From: Halorussus litoreus
GTDB taxonomy: Archaea > Halobacteriota > Halobacteria > Halobacteriales > Haladaptataceae
DNA: 40,799 nt
Direction of reading: 5' to 3'
Assembly (NCBI RefSeq): GCF_003382685.1
Contig: NZ_KZ859508.1
Location: forward strand, 80,901-121,699
Part shown: positions 8,280 to 16,168 of the stretch, in pieces
How positions within the stretch are numbered: the stretch's first letter is position 1
Layout of the letters: each line of letters begins with the position of its first letter
Notes under the pieces: generated by a model
The model's input: only the letters and a program-made list of their open reading frames with translations
What the model was told of the DNA's origin: nothing
Databases searched by the model: none
Position numbers and translations under genes: made by a program

Positions 8280-8288
8280 CTTTTTCTA
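8280..8288 (+). promoter_or_regulatory. TATA box of the Dna2-like gene
   Basis: A T-rich box (CTTTTTCTA) centred about 28 nt upstream of the GTG at 8312. It supports that start over the much longer open frame. Confidence 0.5.
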
Positions 8289-8311
8289 CCGGCGCGCGCT
8301 ACGACTCGTTC

Positions 8312-10987
8312 GTGAACGTTCGGGGCACGGTCGTCGAGGTGGGCGAGGAGCGAACCGTCAGCACGCAGTACGGCGAGCGCGAACTCGCCGAGGTCACCGT
8401 CCGCGAGGGCGGCCCCGGCGAACCCGCCGGCAAGACGGCCCACCAGCAGGTCACGCTGTGGGGCAAGTGGACCGAGAGCGCCGACCTCCTCGAACCGGAG
8501 ATGGAACTGCTCGTGACCGACGTGGAGACCGACGAGTACCGCGGGGAGACCACCTACGCCACCGGCGGGGACTCCTACGTCGTGGTCGAGCCCTCCTTCC
8601 TCGTGGACGTAACCGACGTGCGCTCGTGGGTCCAGTGCCCGCGGATGTACTACCTCAACAAGCTCTCGGGGATCCCGCTGGCCTACCCCGTGGTCAAGGG
8701 GACCATCGTCCACGAGGTCTTCGGGGATCTGCTTCGGGGGCGGGATCTCGACGACAGCGTCGAGGAGCGCGTCGCGGAGGCCGGACTGGAGTTGGGCCTG
8801 CTCGGCAGAGAGGCCGAGGAGGTCGCCGAGGAGGTCCGCCAGAACGCGAGCGCCATCGAAGGGTGGCTTGCGCAGGGAGCCCTGACAGAAGAAGATAACT
8901 GGCGGAGCGAGCAGACGCTCATCAGCGAGACGTTCGGGATCAAGGGCCGGGCCGACGCACTCCGGCGCGGGATGCCGGTCGAACTCAAGACCGGGAAGAA
9001 TCTCAAGCGCGACCCGCGATTCCAGGACAAGATTCAGGCGGCCTGCTACGCCCTCCTCCTGCAGGAGAAGGGCGTCCCCGTCGACACGGGAACCCTGCTG
9101 TACACCAAAAACAGTGCGCTCGACCGGTCGGCGGAGGACGGCGACCTCTCGCCCGCCAAGGAGTTCTCGGTCGGCGACGGTCTGCTCGACTTTGTCGTGC
9201 GAACGCGAAACGAGATCGCCGCGATGGAGTTCGACTCGGACGTACCGACCGGCTACGAGGCCGACGCGACCTGCGAGTACTGCTTCGAGCAGGACACCTG
9301 CATGGTAGTGTCGGGCCGGCTCGATCAGGAGTCGAAGGCGGGCCAGATCGGCGAGGCCATCCCGGAACACGAGCGCGAGTACTTCGACCGCACTTACCGA
9401 CTCATCGAGGAGGAGCGCCGGGCGACCCATCGGGAGTACGCCAAGCTCTGGGAGCAGACCGCCGCCGAGCGCGCCGACGCCGACCGCGCGCTCGTCGACC
9501 TCGAACCGACCGACCGCCGCCAGCTCGACGGCGGCCGGTGGGAGCTTCGCGCCGAGCGCGCGGGCGAGGCGGTGTCGAAGATACGGGAGGGCGACGTGGT
9601 GCTCGCCAGCGACGGCGACCCGGTCGACGGCCACGCGGAGTTGGCCCGCGTGGAGCGTCTCGACGACGAGGTCGTCGTGACCGCGGACGAACCCGTCGAA
9701 CTGCGGCGACTCGACGTCTATCCATCCGAACTCTCGGCCGACCGGATGCTGACCGCGCTGCACGACTTCCTGCTCAAGGGCGACCAGCGACAGAAGGACG
9801 TGCTGTTCGGCGAGGCCGAGCCCGAATTTGCCGAGGACCACGAAACCTACATCGACAACAACGAGGCCCAGAACGAGGCGGTGAACCTCGCGGTGAACGC
9901 CGAGGACTTCGCGCTGGTCCACGGCCCGCCGGGCACGGGCAAGACGTACACCATCGCGCGGACCATCCGGGCGCTGGTGGAAAACGGCGAGCGCGTGCTG
10001 CTTTCGGCGTTCACCAACCGCGCGGTGGACAACGCATTGGAAGCGCTGCGCGAGCAAGGATTCGAAGACGTCGTTCGCGTGGGGACCGAGAGCGGCGTGC
10101 GCGAGGATATGCAGGACCTCCGGCTGGAACAAGCCGGCGACCCCGGCGAGCGCGCCGCGGAGTTGAACGAGGCCAGCGTGGTCGCCGCGACGACCGCGAC
10201 CTGCGGGTCGCGCGTGATGCGCGAGCAGTCGTTCGACGTGGCGCTGGTCGACGAGGCGTCCCAGCTTACCGAGCCCGAGGCGCTCGCGGCGGTGAACCTC
10301 GCCGAGCGGTTCGTCCTCGTTGGAGACCACCAGCAGTTGCCGCCGGTGGTCCGAACAGAAAACGACCTCTCGACCTCGCTGTTCGAGCGCCTCATCGAGC
10401 AGTCGCCGAAGGCAGGCGTGATGCTCGACCGCCAGTACCGGATGAGCCAGCGCATCCAGGCGTTCTCCTCGCGGGAGTTCTACGACGGTGAGCTTCGTCC
10501 CGCCAGCGGCAAGGTCGCGGGCCAGCGCCTCGCTGATCTGCCGGAGGTGACGACGGCCGACCTGCCAGACGAACTGCGCGGCGGTGGCGGCGTCGCGTTC
10601 GTCGACCCCGCCGGTCGCGCCGAGGGCAACACCAACCCCGCGGAGGCCGACCGCGTGGCCGAGGTAGTCGAGTCGTTCGTCGCGGCGGGGGTCGCCCCGA
10701 GCGAGGTCGGCGTCATCGCGCCGTTCCGCGCGCAAGTCGCCGAGATCGGCCGCCGGGTGCCCAGCGGCGTGACCGTGGACACGGTCGACCGCTTCCAGGG
10801 GTCGAGCAAGGAGGTCGTCGTGGTGTCGTTCGTCGCAAGCGAGGATCTCGAGAGTCCGATCTTCGAGGACTACCGCCGGGTGAACGTGGCGCTGAGCCGC
10901 GCGAAGAAGTCGCTCGTGCTCGTCGGCGACCGCGAGGCGCTGCGCACCGACGACCTCTACGCCCGGATGGTCGACTGGGCGACGTGA
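8312..10987 (+). CDS. Dna2-like nuclease-helicase (Cas4-type nuclease plus SF1 helicase)
   Basis: An 891-residue two-part enzyme. An N-terminal beta-rich region (1-95) leads into a RecB/Cas4-like PD-(D/E)XK nuclease. Its acidic catalytic signature is GRADALRRGMPVELKTGKN (about residues 210-228). Four Cys for an iron-sulphur cluster are visible: one in QCPRMYY (about 108) and three in CEYCFEQDTC (about 320-330). The C-terminal half is an SF1B-type helicase: Walker A GPPGTGKT (about 537), DEASQL, VGDHQQLPPVV, RQYRMS, DRFQGSSKEVVVVSF and ALSRAKKSLVLVGD. The likely role is DNA end or flap processing in replication and repair. The open frame begins at 7043, but residues before GTG 8312 are an overprint of the neighbouring gene. 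There is no cas context, so this is not a CRISPR component. Confidence 0.95.
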   Translation: MNVRGTVVEVGEERTVSTQYGERELAEVTVREGGPGEPAGKTAHQQVTLWGKWTESADLLEPEMELLVTDVETDEYRGETTYATGGDSYVVVEPSFLVDVTDVRSWVQCPRMYYLNKLSGIPLAYPVVKGTIVHEVFGDLLRGRDLDDSVEERVAEAGLELGLLGREAEEVAEEVRQNASAIEGWLAQGALTEEDNWRSEQTLISETFGIKGRADALRRGMPVELKTGKNLKRDPRFQDKIQAACYALLLQEKGVPVDTGTLLYTKNSALDRSAEDGDLSPAKEFSVGDGLLDFVVRTRNEIAAMEFDSDVPTGYEADATCEYCFEQDTCMVVSGRLDQESKAGQIGEAIPEHEREYFDRTYRLIEEERRATHREYAKLWEQTAAERADADRALVDLEPTDRRQLDGGRWELRAERAGEAVSKIREGDVVLASDGDPVDGHAELARVERLDDEVVVTADEPVELRRLDVYPSELSADRMLTALHDFLLKGDQRQKDVLFGEAEPEFAEDHETYIDNNEAQNEAVNLAVNAEDFALVHGPPGTGKTYTIARTIRALVENGERVLLSAFTNRAVDNALEALREQGFEDVVRVGTESGVREDMQDLRLEQAGDPGERAAELNEASVVAATTATCGSRVMREQSFDVALVDEASQLTEPEALAAVNLAERFVLVGDHQQLPPVVRTENDLSTSLFERLIEQSPKAGVMLDRQYRMSQRIQAFSSREFYDGELRPASGKVAGQRLADLPEVTTADLPDELRGGGGVAFVDPAGRAEGNTNPAEADRVAEVVESFVAAGVAPSEVGVIAPFRAQVAEIGRRVPSGVTVDTVDRFQGSSKEVVVVSFVASEDLESPIFEDYRRVNVALSRAKKSLVLVGDREALRTDDLYARMVDWAT

Positions 10988-11027
10988 GGTGCGGGACGTG
11001 GCGCGTGCGCTGTCTTGACCTCCCGCT

Positions 11028-11483
11028 CCGGCGCGTGCTGGCGTCTTGGCCAGCGAATCGAGCCACGGCTCGTCAGAGTTTGCTCTAACGGCGCGGCCTC
11101 CGTGCCGCGCCGAAACGCGCGAGGTCTGCGCGAGCGGAGCGAGCGCAGGCTCGGCAGTCGCAGCCCGCCCAGCCCGCAGGGCGAGCAGGACCGTCTGCCG
11201 GTGGACGAGCATGGCGAGGCCCAGTGTGCCTCGCGTGCTGTGCGGGCGACGCGTGGGTCGCCCGCAGCCATCGCAGGCCGGAGTCCTCGTGAGCGAAGCG
11301 AACGAGGTCCTCGAAAATCGAAGATTTTCGGGATGTGGCGAATCTTCGAGTCGCAACAGCTCGTCGGAGCGCTGCTCCGACGGTGGCCGAGAAGCGCAAG
11401 CGGTTGGGGAGGACGAGGTGCGGTCGCGGTGCTGTGCGGTCGCGGTTGCGGTCACGCCAAGGCGCAAGCAGTAGCGAGCTCGC
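11028..11483 (+). repeat. Repeat half-element E1 (type A)
   Basis: Opens with the outer motif CCGGCGCGTGCTGGCG (11028-11043). It contains two hairpins: CGAAAATC 11312-11319 / GATTTTCG 11323-11330, and CGTCGGAGC 11362-11370 / GCTCCGACG 11374-11382. It continues with GGTTGGGGAGG and two 16-bp-type units TGCGGTCGCGGTGCTG from 11419, and closes with GCGGTCACGCCAAGGCGC then AAGCAGTAGCGAGCTCGC. The order is the same as in E4 and inverted in E2 and E7. With E2 it brackets lsm-rpl37e. Confidence 0.7.
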
Positions 11484-11502
11484 TTTGTGGACCAAACTTC
11501 TC

Positions 11503-11566
11503 CGGTCGCGGTGCGGTCACGGTGTTGCGCGGTCGCGGTACTGCGTGGTCGCGGTGCGGCACGGTT
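11503..11566 (+). repeat. Second GCGGTCGCGGT-type tract
   Basis: Degenerate tandem copies of CGGTCGCGGTGCTG-like units (CGGTCGCGGTGCGGTCACGG, then GCGGTCGCGGTACTGCG). They lie just outside the core end of E1 and closer to lsm. Probably an extra or rearranged part of the E family. Confidence 0.5.
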
Positions 11567-11650
11567 CGACCGTCGTTCCCACGCGAGTCTTGCACGAACT
11601 TTCCATCAATCGTGCCAGTAACGAAACATTCCGGGAAGAGCCGTTTCCGG

Positions 11651-11660
11651 TACGTTTAAG
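11651..11660 (+). promoter_or_regulatory. TATA box of the lsm-rpl37e operon
   Basis: TACGTTTAAG is centred 29 nt upstream of the lsm ATG (11686) and predicts a leaderless dicistronic mRNA. Confidence 0.6.
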
Positions 11661-11685
11661 AGTTCGACGGGTGCCGCTTAATGAT

Positions 11686-11877
11686 ATGAGTGGACGACCG
11701 CTCGACGTGCTGGAGGCCTCGCTCGACGAGGAGGTCACAGTACAGTTGAAAGGCGGCGAGGAGTACGAGGGAACGCTCACCGGCTACGACCAGCACATGA
11801 ATCTCGTGCTGGAGGACGTCGACGGCGAAGACACAACCATTATACGCGGCGATAACCTCGTTTCGATCAATCCATGA
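11686..11877 (+). CDS. Sm-like archaeal protein (Lsm)
   Basis: A 63-residue Lsm protein. The two Sm motifs are evident. Sm1 is [29 protein letters not shown], including the diagnostic G and the D-x-H-M-N RNA-binding residues. Sm2 is [12 protein letters not shown] with the RGDN signature. Such proteins form rings (usually heptamers) that bind U-rich RNA and act in RNA metabolism. Haloarchaeal Lsm is among the smallest known. Its stop TGA overlaps the ATG of rpl37e (ATGA), a conserved pairing in haloarchaea that suggests translational coupling. The frame is open far upstream, but that part is repeat DNA; the TATA spacing fixes the ATG at 11686. Confidence 0.97.
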   Translation: MSGRPLDVLEASLDEEVTVQLKGGEEYEGTLTGYDQHMNLVLEDVDGEDTTIIRGDNLVSINP

Positions 11878-12047
11878 CTGGTGCAGGCACCCCGAGCCAG
11901 GGCAAGAAGAACAAGACGACTCACGTGAAGTGTCGTCGCTGCGGCGAGAAATCGTACCACAGTCGGAAAGGCGAGTGTTCGAGTTGCGGCTTCGGCAAAT
12001 CCAGCAAGCGCCGCGACTACGAGTGGCAGAGCAAGGCCGGCGAATAG
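11874..12047 (+). CDS. rpl37e: 50S ribosomal protein L37e
   Basis: A 57-residue zinc-finger ribosomal protein of the large subunit. Translating from the ATG at 11874 gives [19 protein letters not shown], then a CRRC knuckle (residues 20-23) and a CSSC knuckle (35-38). The four Cys bind zinc. The basic C-terminus ([17 protein letters not shown]) contacts rRNA. The ATG overlaps the lsm stop (ATGA), so translation is probably coupled. Length and motifs match the family completely. Confidence 0.97.
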   Translation: MTGAGTPSQGKKNKTTHVKCRRCGEKSYHSRKGECSSCGFGKSSKRRDYEWQSKAGE

Positions 12048-12202
12048 CGACTGAAACTGGTCGCCGCTTTGGTCTCTCCGATCTCCTTCGCGTAGACGTG
12101 TGTTTGTCGTAGAGTGTGTTTTCTGGGAATATGACGGGATGGCGTGAACGAGAGTTCGAGGTGTTGTGTGGGGAGTGTACTTCGACAGTGAATGCAGAAA
12201 GT

Positions 12203-12472
12203 CGCTAGCTATCGCTTGAGCCTAGGCGTGACCGCACCCGCAACTGCACAGCACCGCGACTGCACCGCATCCTCGAACCTCCCCAGCCTCCTGCGTTGCT
12301 CGGTCTCCGCTTCGCTCCGACCTGCGCTACTCGTCCCTCGCACGCTATGGCGCGGCGCGCGAACGCGCCGCGCCCAAACGCGCGCCGGGCCAGAAGAATG
12401 GGTCAGCGCACGCCGTGGCAGCAGGCCGGTCAGCACACGCTGTGGTGGAAATAGATGCCAGCGCACGCCGTG
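12203..12472 (-). repeat. Repeat half-element E2 (type A, inverted)
   Basis: Begins with the core GCTAGCTATCGCTTGAGCC. It continues AGGCGTGACCGC, then a CACAGCACCGCGACTGCACCGC tract and CCTCCCCAGCCTCCTGCG, and ends with outer motifs CAGCGCACGCCGTG repeated (12409-12424 and 12457-12472). The order is the reverse complement of E1. The two face each other across lsm-rpl37e. Confidence 0.7.
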
Positions 12473-12548
12473 ATGGGACGACCGAACGTATGCGCATTCG
12501 TGGATATCCTGTCGGAAACCGGGGAGGGATATCAGCACGATAGCGAGG

Positions 12549-12558
12549 GTTTTTACTA
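12549..12558 (+). promoter_or_regulatory. TATA box of purF
   Basis: GTTTTTACTA is centred about 28 nt upstream of the ATG at 12581, consistent with a leaderless purF mRNA. Confidence 0.55.
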
Positions 12559-12580
12559 CCCCGGTCCCCTCCCTCCTTCC

Positions 12581-14179
12581 ATGCCAGACGGCCGGGACGC
12601 GGCCCGAAGCGGTTCGACCGAGAACGCCCGTTCGAGTTCGTCCGAGACGCCCAGCGAGGGTCGGCGCGAGCGGCCTGCCGGTGGCCCTTCCGACGGTTCG
12701 ACCGGTGGCCGCTCCGACGAGCCGACCGAGAAGTGCGGCGTGGTCGGCGTCTCGCTCGACGACCGGGACGCCGCCCACCCGCTGTACTACTCGCTGTACG
12801 CGCTCCAGCATCGCGGGCAGGAGTCGGCGGGCATCGTCACCCACGACGGGTTCCAGCAGCACAGCCACGTCGGGATGGGACTCGTCGGCGAGGCGTTCGA
12901 CGAGGACGACGTCGACGCCCTGCACGGGAGCGCGGGCATCGGCCACGTCCGCTATCCCACCGCGGGGAGTGTCGACAAGTCCTGCGCCCAGCCGTTCACC
13001 GTCTCGTTCCGGAGCGGCGCGCTGGGGCTGAGCCACAACGGGAACCTCGTGAACGCCGACGAGCTCCGGGATCGGCTCGCCCGACAGGGCCACGCGTTCA
13101 CCTCCGACGGCGACACCGAGGTCATCGCCCACGACCTCGCGCGCAACCTGCTCGACGCCGACCTCGTCGAGGCGGTCGAGACCACGATGGAGCGCGTCCA
13201 CGGCTCGTACTCGCTGACGATCATGCACGACGACGTGGTGATGGGCGTCCGGGACCCGCAGGGCAATCGCCCGCTCTGCATCGGCGAACTCGACGACGGC
13301 TACGTGCTCGCCAGCGAGTCCGCGGCCGTCGACACCCTCGACGGCGAACTCGTCCGGGACGTGCGGCCGGGCGAACTCGTCGTGCTCCGACCCAACGGCG
13401 CGGGGTTCGACTCCCACCAGCTGTTCGAGCCCGAGCACACCGCCCACTGCTTCTTCGAGCACGTCTACTTCGCCCGACCGGACAGCGTCATCGACGGTAA
13501 ACTCGTCTACGAGGTCCGCCGGGAGCTCGGCCGCAAGCTCTGGGAGGAGAGCGGCATCGACACCGACGTGGTGATGCCGGTGCCTGACTCCGGTCGGGCG
13601 TTCGCCTCGGGATATGCGGAGGCCGCACAGGAGGATAGCGAGGCGCAAAGCGCCTCGGGAACCGCGAGCGAAGCCGACGTCGAGTTCGCCGAGGGGCTGA
13701 TGAAGAACCGCTACGTCGGGCGGACGTTCATCATGCCGACCCAGGACGAGCGCGAGCGCGCGGTCCGGCTGAAGCTCAACCCCATCAAGTCGACGGTCGA
13801 GGGCAAGACCGTCACGCTCATCGACGACTCCATCGTCCGCGGAACCACCTCGACCCAGCTCGTCGACCTCCTGCTGGACTGCGGCGCGGAGGCGGTCCAC
13901 ATGCGCATCGGCGCGCCGCCCATCGCCGCGCCGTGCTACATGGGTATCGACATGGCGGCCCGCGACGAACTCGTTGCCGCCGACCGTTCGGTCGAGGAGA
14001 TCCGCGACGAGATCGCGGCCGACAGCCTCGCGTACCTCTCGTCCGAGGCAGTCGCGCACGCGCTCGGCGAGGACCGCGCGGACCTCTGCATGGGCTGTGT
14101 CACCGGCGAGTACCCCTACGACGTGGAGGGCGAGGCGATGGACCCGGCCCACGCCGGGAACGTGAAGCCAGAGTTGTAG
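12581..14179 (+). CDS. purF: Amidophosphoribosyltransferase (PurF)
   Basis: First committed step of purine synthesis: PRPP plus glutamine gives phosphoribosylamine. The 532-residue product has an N-terminal class II glutamine amidotransferase (KCGVVGVSLDD, YSLYALQHRGQESAG, SHNGNLVNADEL) and a type I phosphoribosyltransferase domain with the PRPP loop TLIDDSIVRGTTSTQ. Cys in APCYMG and CMGC near the C-terminus could serve a Bacillus-type Fe-S cluster. The catalytic Cys, normally residue 1 after processing, is Cys52 here, after a Ser/Gly/Asp-rich segment of 51 residues. No other ATG or GTG in frame lies close to it, and the TATA box fits 12581. A small acidic insertion (about residues 345-366) follows SGRAFASGY. 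Stand-alone gene. Confidence 0.96.
   Translation: MPDGRDAARSGSTENARSSSSETPSEGRRERPAGGPSDGSTGGRSDEPTEKCGVVGVSLDDRDAAHPLYYSLYALQHRGQESAGIVTHDGFQQHSHVGMGLVGEAFDEDDVDALHGSAGIGHVRYPTAGSVDKSCAQPFTVSFRSGALGLSHNGNLVNADELRDRLARQGHAFTSDGDTEVIAHDLARNLLDADLVEAVETTMERVHGSYSLTIMHDDVVMGVRDPQGNRPLCIGELDDGYVLASESAAVDTLDGELVRDVRPGELVVLRPNGAGFDSHQLFEPEHTAHCFFEHVYFARPDSVIDGKLVYEVRRELGRKLWEESGIDTDVVMPVPDSGRAFASGYAEAAQEDSEAQSASGTASEADVEFAEGLMKNRYVGRTFIMPTQDERERAVRLKLNPIKSTVEGKTVTLIDDSIVRGTTSTQLVDLLLDCGAEAVHMRIGAPPIAAPCYMGIDMAARDELVAADRSVEEIRDEIAADSLAYLSSEAVAHALGEDRADLCMGCVTGEYPYDVEGEAMDPAHAGNVKPEL
13639..13657 (+). repeat. Hairpin inside the purF insertion
   Basis: A perfect stem CGAGGCGC (13639-13646) / GCGCCTCG (13650-13657) with loop AAA. 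It lies in the coding sequence where purF carries a non-conserved acidic insertion (EDSEAQSASGTAS). It may be a small palindromic unit inserted in frame. Confidence 0.5.
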
Positions 14180-14524
14180 TGGTCGGTCGCTTTTCGCCGA
14201 CCACATTGTTCAATTCCACGCCAGACCGCCAGTGGATGCGCTGGACCGATCAACCACTATCCTTGGCGGACTGAAAGGGCGAGACCTGCTCGCGTTCATT
14301 GTAGTCGTTTCAGCGGGATAGCTGGCGCGCGCAGTTCTGCGCGCGCCAGCTATCCCGCTGAGCGACCGCGAGCAGGTCGAGGGCTTTCGAAATTGTAGTT
14401 GCGGTCCCTCAGCTATCAGAACCCTCAGCTAGCCAAAGAGCGTAGTCACGGTTCCCTTGGTTAGTCAGAACACCACATTCCCACCGGCCACAGCGGATAC
14501 CTGCCTCGAACGCGACTTCTCGGT
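14180..14524. other. Gene-free region with repeat element P1
   Basis: 345 bp between purF and the next gene. It is dominated by the palindromic P1 element (14265-14389). The rest shows no ORF or clear promoter. Confidence 0.6.
14265..14389 (+). repeat. Palindromic repeat element P1 with a 24-bp perfect hairpin
   Basis: The left end is GGCGGACTGAAAGGGCGAG and the right end CGAGGGCTTTCG. Outer inverted arms are GACCTGCTCGCG (14283-14294) and CGCGAGCAGGTC (14367-14378). Nested inside are perfect 24-nt arms at 14311-14334 and 14337-14360 (CAGCGGGATAGCTGGCGCGC and onward) separated by only 2 nt. The ends are shared with P2 (6981-7093), but the interior differs. It lies about 85 bp downstream of purF and could double as a terminator. 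Confidence 0.75.
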
Positions 14525-15004
14525 ATGGTCGAACAGGACTTCGGCGAGGCCACCATCGCGTACGAGGACCCGGACGGCGAGACGGTCGAGGAGACCGTCC
14601 AGAACGAGCATGTCGCGTACTTTCAGGACCACTGGATCCTCCGCATCGACGAGGACGAGCAGGGCCGCGACCGGGTGCGGCGCATCCCCACCCAACGGGT
14701 GTACTACGTCGAGCGCACGGTCGAGGAGTTCGAGGAGGTCAAGACGGTCCGCGATCAGGTCCAGTCGGTCGCCGACGACCTCCGGTCGAAGCTCCTCGGG
14801 GGAAGCGAAACGCGGGGTGGCGGCGGCTTGGGCGGCGGTCGGGGTACCGGGAGCGACGAGGGCGGCACCGGCGAACCGGAGGTCCACCACATCGACGTCG
14901 AGAGCGGCGAGTCGGTGACGGACAGGGAGCCCGGCTCCGGCTCGAATGGAGAGTCGAGTTCCGACGGTGAATCTGGAACTGACACCGACGACTCAGAGCG
15001 ATAA
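14525..15004 (+). CDS. Conserved haloarchaeal protein, unknown function
   Basis: A 159-residue protein. Residues 1-95 look structured and acidic (YEDPDGETVEETVQNEHVAY, HWILRIDEDEQGRDRVRRIP, VYYVERTVEEFEEV). Residues 96-159 are a disordered Gly/Ser/Asp/Glu-rich tail. It has no membrane segment, signal or catalytic motif that I recognise. The TIAYEDPDGE and VQNEHVAYFQDHWIL pattern suggests a small beta-rich domain. The next gene begins 75 nt downstream in the same direction, with its own promoter-like sequence. Confidence 0.8.
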   Translation: MVEQDFGEATIAYEDPDGETVEETVQNEHVAYFQDHWILRIDEDEQGRDRVRRIPTQRVYYVERTVEEFEEVKTVRDQVQSVADDLRSKLLGGSETRGGGGLGGGRGTGSDEGGTGEPEVHHIDVESGESVTDREPGSGSNGESSSDGESGTDTDDSER

Positions 15005-15079
15005 TATTTCGGAGCGGTCTGCCCACGACGCTCTCGCGGGCGAAACCGTTACTTCTCGGCAGGTCGTGGTGTTCCAGAG

Positions 15080-15343
15080 ATGGTTCCCAGCCCCGACCCG
15101 GGCGACCGGGGCGCGACCGGCGAGGAGCGACCGGACGAACAGCGAGCGGCGCGGAAAGCGGAACAAAAGGAGGACGAAGAGAAAACCCGCCCCGAACCCG
15201 AGGTCCGCTGGGTCCAGATTCGCGAGCCGAGACTCGCGGTCGAGATCGGGCGGAACGGTCGCATCCTCGCCAGTCGGTTCCACGAGGACTACGACGCGTG
15301 GGAGGTTCTGCTGGAGACCTACGAGGGCGAACCGTCCGAGTGA
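15080..15343 (+). CDS. Small conserved haloarchaeal protein
   Basis: An 87-residue protein. Its N-terminal half is charged and probably disordered (ERPDEQRAARKAEQKEDEEK). The C-terminal half is a compact domain (VRWVQIREPRLAVEIG, then RNGRILASRFHEDYDAW). A TATA-like GTTACTTC at about 15049-15056 is about 28 nt upstream of the ATG. It converges with the DUF420 gene, with 18 nt between the stops. Function unknown. Confidence 0.75.
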   Translation: MVPSPDPGDRGATGEERPDEQRAARKAEQKEDEEKTRPEPEVRWVQIREPRLAVEIGRNGRILASRFHEDYDAWEVLLETYEGEPSE

Positions 15344-15361
15344 ACGCATCGACAGTTGGAT

Positions 15362-15919
15362 TCAGAACAGATACAGCAGCAGGTACACCACCACGCCGAG
15401 CGCGAACGAGGTGAGCCACAGTACGGCGGCAACCCGGCCGACTCGCGGGTGGTTCGTCGCCGGAAGCTCGGACACCGACTTCGTCAGCGCGAGCAGGAGG
15501 ACGTAGTACAGCAGCGGGATGCAGACCACCGCGAGCAGGACGTGGATCGCCAGAATCGGTGCGTAGACGAACCGCTCGATCACGGCCGGTCCCTCGTAGC
15601 CGGTCGGCCCGAGGATCGCGACCCGGTAGAGGTACAGCGTCAGGAACGCCGCGAACAGGCCAACGCCCGCGAGCATCCCGTTGCGGTGGCGCTCGACCTC
15701 GCCGCGGCGGATGGCCCGCCACGAGGCCGCGATGACCACGAACGCGACCGTGCTGATGACCGCGTTGACGTGCGGAATGGCCGCCAGCACGGGGTCGGGC
15801 GCTCGCGGGAGCGCGCCGGCGGGCACCACGCGCAGCGCGGCCGAGAACACGAGCGCGAGCGAGACGACCGTCAGCAGGCCGGTCACGGCGGGGACGTGAC
15901 GCTCGACGAAGCGTTGCAT
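15362..15919 (-). CDS. DUF420 family membrane protein
   Basis: A 185-residue integral membrane protein with about five hydrophobic helices (roughly residues 12-33, 46-66, 82-101, 118-145 and 160-185). It contains HVNAVISTVAFVVIAASW and ERHRNGMLAG, characteristic of DUF420. Members of this family are found near cytochrome oxidase or haem genes in some organisms, but no such neighbours are visible here. The frame is open 85 codons further upstream through the tRNA gene; the ATG at 15919 has a TATA box (CGTATTTTCG, 15941-15950) 26 nt upstream and is the real start. Confidence 0.88.
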   Translation of the reverse strand: MQRFVERHVPAVTGLLTVVSLALVFSAALRVVPAGALPRAPDPVLAAIPHVNAVISTVAFVVIAASWRAIRRGEVERHRNGMLAGVGLFAAFLTLYLYRVAILGPTGYEGPAVIERFVYAPILAIHVLLAVVCIPLLYYVLLLALTKSVSELPATNHPRVGRVAAVLWLTSFALGVVVYLLLYLF

Positions 15920-16034
15920 GCTCGACGGTAGGGAAGCGACGAAAATACGCCTTGCTGTGTCGTCCCGAGAAGGGCGACCGGGTCGGCTCGAAGTGTCGTG
16001 CAAACCGGTGCCGTCCCGACGTTGAAACGAAAGG

Positions 16035-16043
16035 CCTTTTATC
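16035..16043 (+). promoter_or_regulatory. TATA box of the tRNA-Leu gene
   Basis: CCTTTTATC lies about 45 nt upstream of the mature tRNA 5' end, allowing a short 5' leader removed by RNase P. A second weaker A/T patch at about 16053 is an alternative. Confidence 0.4.
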
Positions 16044-16083
16044 CGGTTGGCCTCTATCTTGTATTGCGAGAAAGACCCAGCGA

Positions 16084-16168
<85 letters not shown>

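Larger units (their letters stand above)
10988..11685. other. Gene-free region with repeat half-element E1
   Basis: About 700 bp between the Dna2-like gene and lsm. It is filled by half-element E1 (11028-11483) and a second GCGGTCGCGGT-rich tract (11503-11566). Open frames across it are arginine/serine-rich on both strands and are by-products of the repeats. The last 40 bp hold the lsm promoter. Confidence 0.6.
12048..12580. other. Gene-free region with repeat half-element E2
   Basis: 533 bp between rpl37e and purF. After about 150 bp without clear features comes half-element E2 (12203-12472), then the purF promoter. No credible ORF of its own. Confidence 0.6.

Noticed and set aside
7043-8311. 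N-terminal 423 codons of a 1314-codon open frame
   Set aside because: They overprint the minus-strand metalloprotease gene and look like its shadow. The Dna2-like protein starts at GTG 8312 with a matching TATA box.
8312-10987. CRISPR Cas4 system
   Set aside because: The Cas4-like nuclease is fused to an SF1 helicase as in Dna2-like proteins, and no cas neighbours or array exist.
8198-11467. 1090-codon extension of the metalloprotease frame, antisense to the Dna2-like gene
   Set aside because: It is a GC-rich antisense shadow with no domains; the real start is GTG 8197.
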